Shown piece after piece: positions 8,330 through 14,895 of a DNA stretch of 20,113 nt (positions are counted from its first letter, which is position 1; every line of letters begins with the position of its first letter). Source of the DNA: an uncultured Eubacteriales bacterium (GTDB taxonomy: Bacteria > Bacillota > Clostridia > Oscillospirales > Ruminococcaceae); the NCBI GenBank assembly GCA_959605275.1, contig CAUHFD010000024.1:1-20113 (forward strand), in the 5' to 3' direction. The notes under the pieces were generated by a model that was not told the DNA's origin, ran no database searches, and was given only the letters and a program-made list of their open reading frames with translations. Position numbers and translations under genes: made by a program.

Positions 8330-8368
8330 ATGATAGATTCTTTTTTCTGTCAGATCGGCAGAATGTAA
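8330..8368 (+). CDS. Possible 12-residue leader ORF before permease 2
   Basis: ATG 8330 opens a short frame (MIDSFFCQIGRM) that ends at TAA 8366-8368, two bases before the hairpin at 8371-8394. GGGGG (8320-8324) and TAGGA precede it, a modest ribosome binding site. It is too short for coding statistics and may be chance. Its position just before the hairpin is the only reason to list it. Confidence 0.25.
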   Translation: MIDSFFCQIGRM

Positions 8369-8370
8369 AT

Positions 8371-8394
8371 CGGTCGGAAAACATTGTCTGACCG
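8371..8394 (+). promoter_or_regulatory. Hairpin beside the ribosome binding site of permease 2
   Basis: CGGTCGGA (8371-8378) pairs with TCTGACCG (8387-8394), giving 8 pairs including one G-U, around an 8-base loop. The 3' arm ends at the first G of GGAAAGGA (8394-8401), the ribosome binding site. Stacking or extension of this hairpin could limit ribosome access. There is no T-tract, so it is not a terminator. Confidence 0.5.
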
Positions 8395-8437
8395 GAAAGG
8401 ATTGACCACTCAAATGTAAAACAAAACGAAAACTCGG

Positions 8438-9244
8438 GTGAAATCCCTAATTTTAAACAGCATTATTATCTTTTTACTTATTATTATGCTTTATCCGTTA
8501 GCAATGTCACTTTGGTCCTCGGTAAAAAACGAGGTTAGCTTTCAGGCAACCAAATGGTATCCGACGCTGCCGATGTATTTTTCTAATATCGCTTATGCGT
8601 TTCGCAAGCTGACGAGATATATGCTGAATACGGTGCTGGTGGCAGGCTGCGGGACACTTGGCATGCTGTTTGTTTCTTCATTGGCAGCATATGCGTTTTC
8701 AAAGCTGCATTTTCCCGGTAAAAATATTTTTTACATGGCAGTCATCTCATTAATGATGATTCCGGGAATTTTGACTTTGGTACCCAGCTTTATGCTCTAT
8801 AAGAGTTTAATCGGTTTGGATAATTACATGATTTTGATTTTACCGCAGATCGTGGGTCCTGTGTTTGGCGTATTTCTGCTTCGTTCCTTTTTTGAGGGAA
8901 TTCCGGAGGATATCTTCGAGGCCTCCCGAATTGACGGCGCAGGAGAATTTAAAATTTATATGAAAATTTGTTTGCCGTTGTCATTGCCGATTATGGGAAC
9001 GCTTGCAATTATGCAGATAACCAACGCATGGAATGATTATATGTGGCCGATGATCACCATTAAAAATAATGATTTGATGACAATTTCCGCCGGCTTGATG
9101 TTAAATTATGTTGGTCCGACGAATTCTAATTATCCGATTATTACTGCCGGATATTTGGTGGCGTCGATACCGCTCATTTTTATCTTTATTTTTGCCAATA
9201 AGTTCTTTATTCAGGGATTGACCGGTTCGGCTATGAAATTATAG
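8438..9244 (+). CDS. Sugar ABC importer permease 2 (UgpE/LacG/MalG type)
   Basis: The protein has 268 residues from GTG 8438 and about six membrane helices. The EAA loop is clear (PEDIFEASRIDGAGEFKIYM, then KICLPLSLP) and is followed by NAWNDYMWPM, typical of the second permease of CUT1 importers. GTG 8438 has no nearby ribosome binding site. GGAAAGGA (8394-8401) lies 12 bases before ATG 8414, which is in this same frame but is followed at once by TAA (8417-8419). The codons after that stop read NKTKTRV and run straight into KSLILNSIII, a natural basic N-terminus for this family. The original start may therefore have been ATG 8414, with codon 2 now a stop and translation rescued at GTG 8438. 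The rest of the gene is intact. The gene call is secure; the start is not. Confidence 0.88.
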   Translation: MKSLILNSIIIFLLIIMLYPLAMSLWSSVKNEVSFQATKWYPTLPMYFSNIAYAFRKLTRYMLNTVLVAGCGTLGMLFVSSLAAYAFSKLHFPGKNIFYMAVISLMMIPGILTLVPSFMLYKSLIGLDNYMILILPQIVGPVFGVFLLRSFFEGIPEDIFEASRIDGAGEFKIYMKICLPLSLPIMGTLAIMQITNAWNDYMWPMITIKNNDLMTISAGLMLNYVGPTNSNYPIITAGYLVASIPLIFIFIFANKFFIQGLTGSAMKL

Positions 9245-9364
9245 TCAATGAACTTGAAAAGTGGTTTCGGGTTTGCAGAAAACGATTCGTAAGAACAAGA
9301 GGCTGATATGCCGGGAGCATTGAATCTTTGATTGAAACAGATAAAAGAAGAAAGGATTCTGATT

Positions 9365-10906
9365 ATGAGTAAGTCAAGAAGATTATTTTCATTTGGCAAA
9401 CTGTTGTTGACGGTTGTACTCGGTCTAAGCATGATTTTGGCAACAACTGCCTGCGGAGAAAAACAAGACGATGGGAAGCTGAACCGAGAACTGACCGAAG
9501 CAGAGAAAAAGTACGGCGTCCTTTATGATGGGAAGCCGATAACCATTCGAGTAGATTTGAATAACTATACTCCCACGGTGAATACCGAGGCCACCGAAGA
9601 AGATCCGGACGTTTTCCTTTCCTCCGGTGTGATTGCAGAGGAGTTTACTAAGATGTTCCCGAATGTAACCATTGAATGGGAACGCACCAAAGGTTCGGAT
9701 TGGCCGTATTGGATGACTACGCAGGTGGCTGCTGACGCGGCTCCGGATATCGTTTTTCTGCATGGCGCGCAGCATGCGGACCGAGGCTGGTTTTACCGTC
9801 TGAATGAGCTGTTGGATGAAAAAAATGTTTTTGTGGATAAATATGACAGTTGGAAAGCGATGTTTCCGGATTATGTTTGGGATTCTTATATGACCACTGA
9901 CGCTGCCGGAAATATTTTGGCAGTTCCGTATACGCTTTATGCCGGTACGGCGACCGCTTATTATTATAACAAATCGATTTTTAAAGAATTAAATATCACT
10001 CCGCCGACTGAATGGAATGACTTTATTTCCATCTGTAAGAAAATCAATAAAGCGGGTTATGTATCAGTAGCTCCTTGGTCGGCAAACAAGACAATATCTA
10101 CTGATGTCTGGGATATTCAGTTCTCTCTCGGTCCGTCTTATGCAAGCAAGATTATCGATGTTTGGGATTTGGATAAAAACGGCTCGATGTCCCAGAATGA
10201 GTTGCTGCGGGCTGCCTATAAAGGCGAGTTTTATGCAAAAAACAACAAAGCAGTTTTGGACATGTATTCTAAGGTGAAGGAAAAATACACCGATGTTTTG
10301 CAGACCGGTGCGGCAAGCACCGATTATGAAGCGTTATGGAATCAAGGTAAGGTAGCAATGATGGAGGATGGATTATGGCGTTATCCGACTGAATTGTCGA
10401 ACACGAAGCGGGATTTCGAGTTTGGTATTATCCCGGTTCCGGTAGCTACCAGTAAAACCTCTCAGTATGCGGCGGATGTAGAATACGGAAAAGGTCCTTA
10501 TCAGCCTCCGATTTGTACTTCCTTAAACATTGTAAAATCGGCAGTAGATAAAAAAGGAGAGGGTGCAAAAGAAGTATGTGCCCGGTATTTGCAGTGGATT
10601 ACGAAACCGGAAAATCTGGATATGGTTGTTTTGGAATCGCATGGTGACGGCATCGGTGCGGTTTACGGAACACAGATTCCGCCGGAATTAAACGAATGGT
10701 TCCAATCTTCGTTCCCGAAAATTTCCAATTGTCAATGGGTAACCGGATTTACTAATGATTCCCAGAGAAAGATGTCTAAACAGTTGGAAATGTGGATTCG
10801 CGGCATGATCGATGATCAAACATTTATGGAAGGGTATGACGCGGAACTGAAAAGCGGAATGGAAACGTTAATCAAAGCATTGAATATTGATACGACCGGT
10901 TGGTGA
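9365..10906 (+). CDS. Sugar ABC importer substrate-binding lipoprotein with an EF-hand-like loop
   Basis: The protein has 513 residues, within the larger size class of family 1 oligosaccharide-binding proteins. The signal peptide ends in the lipobox ATTAC, giving lipidation at Cys30. The body shows the usual binding-protein features: APDIVFLHGAQ, AVPYTLYAGTATAYYYNKSIF, PTEWNDFISICKKI, and YEALWNQGKVAMMEDGLWRY. A DLDKNGSMSQNE stretch at residues 268-279 (10166-10201) fits a canonical 12-residue EF-hand calcium loop, with D1, D3, N5, G6 and E12. ATG 9365 has AAAGGA (9351-9356) 8 bases upstream and begins a proper signal peptide; the upstream TTG at 9332 does not. It captures the oligosaccharide outside the membrane and delivers it to the two permeases upstream. 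No ATPase gene is present in this window. Confidence 0.95.
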   Translation: MSKSRRLFSFGKLLLTVVLGLSMILATTACGEKQDDGKLNRELTEAEKKYGVLYDGKPITIRVDLNNYTPTVNTEATEEDPDVFLSSGVIAEEFTKMFPNVTIEWERTKGSDWPYWMTTQVAADAAPDIVFLHGAQHADRGWFYRLNELLDEKNVFVDKYDSWKAMFPDYVWDSYMTTDAAGNILAVPYTLYAGTATAYYYNKSIFKELNITPPTEWNDFISICKKINKAGYVSVAPWSANKTISTDVWDIQFSLGPSYASKIIDVWDLDKNGSMSQNELLRAAYKGEFYAKNNKAVLDMYSKVKEKYTDVLQTGAASTDYEALWNQGKVAMMEDGLWRYPTELSNTKRDFEFGIIPVPVATSKTSQYAADVEYGKGPYQPPICTSLNIVKSAVDKKGEGAKEVCARYLQWITKPENLDMVVLESHGDGIGAVYGTQIPPELNEWFQSSFPKISNCQWVTGFTNDSQRKMSKQLEMWIRGMIDDQTFMEGYDAELKSGMETLIKALNIDTTGW

Positions 10907-10954
10907 TCATTGCTTTGATTTGCAGATCAACAAGGAAAGGAACGGCGAAGTGAA

Positions 10955-12445
10955 ATGAATAAAAAACAACTGATCGCTTGTTTGATGGCTGCATTTATGT
11001 TGAATGCAGTGTGTTCGGGGTGCTCCAATAATAAAACACCGAGTCAAAATCATTCATCAGCGACAGACAGCTTGGAGGAAAGCAGTAATATGGAAAGTAC
11101 AGCCGAATTATCAGTATCGTCCGCTGACATGACAACATCATCTGAATCAACTTTGTCCGCCGGGGAGTCATCAAAACGGACTGCGTCTGCGGCATCTAAG
11201 GTATCCTCCAAAGCGAATGCTCTCTCCAGCCAGGGAACTTCTTCCTCATCGCAGAAAACGGGATATATTTCAAAAGCCAATACCAAGGTAGAACCAACAC
11301 GGACGTTGGCACAGATTAAATCGATACTGTCCTCGGAGGCCATGAAATGTGATTCCTATGATTTAAAAAAATATACTACGCCCTATTGGAGCGGAAATAT
11401 CGTATATAACGAGTCCTTAAACTTTATAAAAGATCCCAAAACAGGAGAATCCTCAGCGCCTTTGTTATATCATGCGGCAGAAATCTTATCGGTGAAAGAT
11501 GCTAAGCTGAATATTACCTATGAAGAAGGCGTAGATTACACTTATGCAAACGGCAAGATTACACTGACAAAAAATTCCAGGATACATACGTTTCAATATG
11601 GAGATATTTATTTTAACAGCGGTCATGATAATAATCGGTGGGCACTGAAATCCGGGATGGGATACAAATACACGTTGTTTTATGAAGGAACTTATTTCCA
11701 TGAAAACCAGATAGCGGTTACCTATTTGCATTCTGAGCCGTGGACAGGATTTAAACCCGACTATGAGGGGGATAATCTGCCCAATGTAATCGACAAGCTG
11801 AAAAAAGGCGAAAATGTGAAGATTGTTTACTATGGCGACAGCATAACCAAAGGAGGCAATGCGTCCGGTATGTTCGGGGTGGCGCCGAATATGCCGATAT
11901 GGGCAGAAATGGTTACACAGCGGCTGAAACAGGCATATCCCAAAGCAAATATTACGATGTATAATCCGGCAGAAAATGCGACAGATTCTACACAGGGGCT
12001 GAAAGATTGTAAGGTGAAAGTGGCAAATCAAAAACCGGATTTGGTTATTATGGGATATGGAATGAATGACGGTACAAATTCTAAACTGACACCAGCGGCT
12101 TATCAGAATAACATAAAGATGATCAGAGAAATGGTGCGGGCTTTATATAGTAAACAGACCGACTTTATTTTGATTGCAACGACTTTGCCGAATCCCGAAA
12201 TCAAATTGGGAGATGCAAGCTATCAGGCAGAATATGAATCGGTATTGTATGAATTAGAGCAAAAAGGAACGCTTGGCGGCGAAGGCGGAACAATTGTTGC
12301 CAATATGACGAAAACGCATCAGGAATTATTGAAACAGAAACGCTTTTTTGACATGACCGCAAACAACGTAAATCATCCGAATGATTTTTTAGTACGAGCG
12401 CAGGCACAGAATGTCCTGTCTTTGCTGATTGAGAACTATCAATAG
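10955..12445 (+). CDS. SGNH/GDSL-type esterase lipoprotein
   Basis: The protein has 496 residues. The signal peptide ends in VCSGC, giving lipidation at Cys23. A Ser/Thr-rich spacer of about 85 residues follows, much like the one in the lipoprotein at 2551-4596. A beta-rich accessory domain lies at about 115-275. The SGNH hydrolase domain at about 280-495 shows block I YYGDSITKGG (Ser296), block III GYGMND (Asn371) and block V NVNHPND (His474). The residue three before His474 is Asn471, where the family usually has Asp. It probably removes acetyl or similar ester groups from glycan at the cell surface. The start is ATG 10955, with AGGAAAGGAA (10933-10942) 12 bases upstream; an overlapping GTG-AAA-TGA (10950-10958) lies at the more usual spacing. 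It is the last gene before the hairpin at 12513-12548. Confidence 0.85.
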   Translation: MNKKQLIACLMAAFMLNAVCSGCSNNKTPSQNHSSATDSLEESSNMESTAELSVSSADMTTSSESTLSAGESSKRTASAASKVSSKANALSSQGTSSSSQKTGYISKANTKVEPTRTLAQIKSILSSEAMKCDSYDLKKYTTPYWSGNIVYNESLNFIKDPKTGESSAPLLYHAAEILSVKDAKLNITYEEGVDYTYANGKITLTKNSRIHTFQYGDIYFNSGHDNNRWALKSGMGYKYTLFYEGTYFHENQIAVTYLHSEPWTGFKPDYEGDNLPNVIDKLKKGENVKIVYYGDSITKGGNASGMFGVAPNMPIWAEMVTQRLKQAYPKANITMYNPAENATDSTQGLKDCKVKVANQKPDLVIMGYGMNDGTNSKLTPAAYQNNIKMIREMVRALYSKQTDFILIATTLPNPEIKLGDASYQAEYESVLYELEQKGTLGGEGGTIVANMTKTHQELLKQKRFFDMTANNVNHPNDFLVRAQAQNVLSLLIENYQ

Positions 12446-12497
12446 TGAAAAACATGGATTTGGTCGTGCCGTTTGAGATCTTTGCTCATAAAGCGGA

Positions 12498-12511
12498 ATG
12501 AAAATTTTCAT
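12498..12511. repeat. 14-base perfect palindrome next to the terminator
   Basis: ATGAAAATTTTCAT is its own reverse complement and sits one base before the terminator stem that starts at 12513. It could be a protein-binding site or just AT-rich flanking sequence. No other copy was noticed near the gene starts in the window. Confidence 0.3.
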
Positions 12512-12512
12512 C

Positions 12513-12555
12513 AAATAGTTTTCGATCTAAACAGATCGAAAACTATTTTGCTTTC
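12513..12555 (+). terminator. Terminator at the end of the importer/esterase unit
   Basis: AAATAGTTTTCGATCT (12513-12528) and AGATCGAAAACTATTT (12533-12548) form a perfect 16-bp stem with the 4-base loop AAAC. The tail TGCTTTCC is only moderately T-rich. The position, 68 bases after the esterase stop and before a separate leader, supports intrinsic termination. The A-rich 5' arm could also act on transcripts from the other strand. Confidence 0.75.
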
Positions 12556-12590
12556 CGTATTCAATAGGTGATCGGAATGAACGAGTGGTT

Positions 12591-12625
12591 TTACCACACA
12601 AAATAACAAAATTATCACACAAAAT
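12591..12625. promoter_or_regulatory. Tandem direct repeat with 21-base period, putative operator
   Basis: TTACCACACAAAAT (12591-12604) and TTATCACACAAAAT (12612-12625) match at 13 of 14 positions and start exactly 21 bases apart, two helical turns. They lie directly upstream of a promoter-like sequence and about 110 bases before the rhamnosidase start. The first copy overlaps a small hairpin, GTGGT-TTT-ACCAC (12585-12597). Same-face direct repeats at this spacing are typical of AraC-type activator sites; the regulator itself is not in the window. Confidence 0.55.
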
Positions 12626-12629
12626 GCAA

Positions 12630-12656
12630 TTGAATTTGGATAGAGAATATGATAAT
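12630..12656 (+). promoter_or_regulatory. Candidate promoter of the rhamnosidase unit
   Basis: TTGAAT (12630-12635) and GATAAT (12651-12656) resemble sigma-A -35 and -10 boxes, with a short 15-base spacer. They follow the terminator and the direct repeats and precede the rhamnosidase start by about 75 bases. The short spacer would fit a promoter that needs an activator. Confidence 0.35.
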
Positions 12657-12732
12657 ATGGGACTGAAATGATACGGCGAATGCAAAAGAATAATATAACA
12701 TGGTAAGAAATTCAATAAGACGGAGGAATGGT

Positions 12733-14859
12733 GTGAATATGGAATTTTTTCACAAAAGCCGACCGGTGTGGGCAGATGGGTTAGAACGGGAAATCAACAT
12801 TACCTGTGGATTTTATGCGAAAGTAGATCGGAAATCAGAGAAGCAATATTTGATCAAGTTGGCAGCATCTTCTTTTTACCGGTTGTTTTTAAACGGGAAG
12901 TTTGTCTATTACGGACCTGCACGGTGCGCGCATGGTTATTATCGGGTAGACGAAATTGATTTGACTGAACAGCTCAAAGACGGTGAAAATGATTTGGCGA
13001 TTGAGGTGGTCGGTTACAATGTAAATAGTTTTTATTCACTGGATCAGCCTTCTTTTTTGCAGGCTGAACTATTTGAAGACGGAAAGACCATTGCGGCTAC
13101 CGGAGAAGATGGTAATTTTATTGGGTTTGTGCTAAAACAACGCCGTCGCAAAATACAGCGTTTCAGCTTTCAGCGTGCAATTGGAGAGAGCTATATTTTG
13201 TATCCGGGAACAGATGCATGGCGATGCGGTGATTTTACCGGGCAGGAAGAGGCAAAGCTTATCTGCACCGAAGACAAACGGATGATTGCGCGTGGGATAC
13301 CGCTGAATCATTTTACGAAAGTCATTCCGGATAAAGTGATTTCCAGAGGGCGTGTACATACCGGTGTGATACCGAGAAACTACAAAAAAGACCGCTCTTT
13401 GACTAATATTTCAGAACAGCTGAAGGGATTTCCGGAGGATGAACTGGAACTGCACCTGAGTGATGAAGTACAGGAGATGGAGTATTTCGACCGTCAGCAG
13501 GTAGGAGATATCTATGCAGGAACTTCCTTATTGCAGGAGAATACCTTTGAGATTGTTTCTCTGCCTTCTGAAAAGACCGGATTTATCGGCATGGATATCC
13601 ATTGCAAAAAGGATGGTATCCTGTATATTATGGTGGATGAAACGCTGATTGATCAGGATGTGGACCCGCTTAGTATGGAGTGTCTGAATGTGGTCCGGCT
13701 TGATATTAAAGCGGGAGAATATTCATTCCTTTCTTTTGAAACTTTCGGGTTTGGTTTTTTAAAGCTGGTTTGTACTGCCGGAGAAATGACCGTCCACGAT
13801 ATCCATCTTCTGGAATATCGTTATCCTACTCGGATTACCTCCTCTTATCAGGGGGATAATCCGAAACTTGCGGCGATTTACGATGCGGCAATAGAAACCT
13901 TTTGCCAGAATGCACCTGATATATTCATGGATTGCCCGACGAGAGAACGCGCCGGTTGGCTCTGTGACAGCTTTTTCACGGCAAGGGTAGAGCATTTGTT
14001 TACCGGTGAGAACCGAATGGAAAAAGGATTTCTGGAGAACTTTTTGCTGGCTGAGAAATTCAAATGCATTCCGGACGGGATGCTGCCGATGTGTTATCCC
14101 GCCGATCAGTATGACGGCAACTTTATTCCGAACTGGGCGATGTGGTTTGTGATCGAGCTGGGGGATTATCTGAAACGTACCGGCGATCAAATGTTTGTCT
14201 CTTTGCTTCATGATAAGGTCTATGCTTTGTTAGATTATTTTATCCCGTTTGAGAATGAATACGGATTGCTGGAAAAATTAGAAAACTGGGTGTTTGTGGA
14301 GTGGTCAAAGGCGAATGAGTTGGTGCAGGATGTCAACTTCCCGACCAATATGCTTTATGCGGCGACTTTAAAAACAGCAGGAGAATTATATCACGATCCG
14401 GCACTGATTGAAAAATCGACACGTCTGGCAGATGTCATCCGAGAGCGGTCGTTTGACGGCAGTTATTTTGTAGATAATGAAATCCGTGGTGAAAACGGCT
14501 TGCATCCGACCGGGGAACGAACCGAAACCTGTCAGTATTACGCCTTTTTCTTTGACATTGCAACACCGGAGCAATATCCCGAGCTGTGGCGGGTTTTAAC
14601 GGAAGAATTCGGACCAGATCGGGTGAAGAAAGGACTTCATCCTGATATTTATCCTGCTAATGCATTTATCGGCAATTACCTGCGATTGGACATACTGACG
14701 CGTTACGGATTAAAAGAACGCTGTTTAGAAGAGATCGAAGGATATTTCTATTATATGGCGGAAAAAACCGGCACATTATGGGAGAATATTACCGATTACG
14801 CCAGTTGTAATCACGGCTTTGCCAGTTATGCCGCTTATTTGATTGATAAAAATATTTGA
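12733..14859 (+). CDS. GH78-type alpha-L-rhamnosidase, cytoplasmic
   Basis: The protein has 708 residues and no signal peptide. Residues about 10-330 are beta-rich modules (KLAASSFYRLFLNGKFVYYG is the typical N-terminal jelly-roll of this family). The (alpha/alpha)6 barrel begins near 370. The GH78 signature is clear: DCPTRERAGWLCD at 400-412, with Asp400, Glu405 and Asp412 at the spacing of the family's catalytic-site acids. It also has TLWEN with Glu684, the probable base, and SCNHGFASYAAY with His694. It should release terminal L-rhamnose from imported oligosaccharide. GTG 12733 is chosen because CGGAGG (12721-12726) lies 6 bases upstream; ATG 12739, at 12 bases, is a close alternative. 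It is the first gene of the second unit and lies 36 bases before the next gene. Confidence 0.88.
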   Translation: MNMEFFHKSRPVWADGLEREINITCGFYAKVDRKSEKQYLIKLAASSFYRLFLNGKFVYYGPARCAHGYYRVDEIDLTEQLKDGENDLAIEVVGYNVNSFYSLDQPSFLQAELFEDGKTIAATGEDGNFIGFVLKQRRRKIQRFSFQRAIGESYILYPGTDAWRCGDFTGQEEAKLICTEDKRMIARGIPLNHFTKVIPDKVISRGRVHTGVIPRNYKKDRSLTNISEQLKGFPEDELELHLSDEVQEMEYFDRQQVGDIYAGTSLLQENTFEIVSLPSEKTGFIGMDIHCKKDGILYIMVDETLIDQDVDPLSMECLNVVRLDIKAGEYSFLSFETFGFGFLKLVCTAGEMTVHDIHLLEYRYPTRITSSYQGDNPKLAAIYDAAIETFCQNAPDIFMDCPTRERAGWLCDSFFTARVEHLFTGENRMEKGFLENFLLAEKFKCIPDGMLPMCYPADQYDGNFIPNWAMWFVIELGDYLKRTGDQMFVSLLHDKVYALLDYFIPFENEYGLLEKLENWVFVEWSKANELVQDVNFPTNMLYAATLKTAGELYHDPALIEKSTRLADVIRERSFDGSYFVDNEIRGENGLHPTGERTETCQYYAFFFDIATPEQYPELWRVLTEEFGPDRVKKGLHPDIYPANAFIGNYLRLDILTRYGLKERCLEEIEGYFYYMAEKTGTLWENITDYASCNHGFASYAAYLIDKNI

Positions 14860-14895
14860 CTGTATAAAAACTTTTCAAGAGGACGATGATATGTT

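Noticed and set aside
9245..9364. 120-base gap between permease 2 and the binding protein, checked for promoter or structure
   Set aside because: No convincing hairpin, promoter boxes or small gene was seen beyond the ribosome binding site at 9351-9356.
11486..12031. 181-residue - strand ORF
   Set aside because: It is antisense to the esterase gene, with Cys/His/Ile-rich composition typical of a shadow frame.
12527..12715. 62-residue - strand ORF in the gap before the rhamnosidase gene
   Set aside because: It overlaps the terminator, the direct repeats and the promoter-like sequence, and shows no ribosome binding site or domain.
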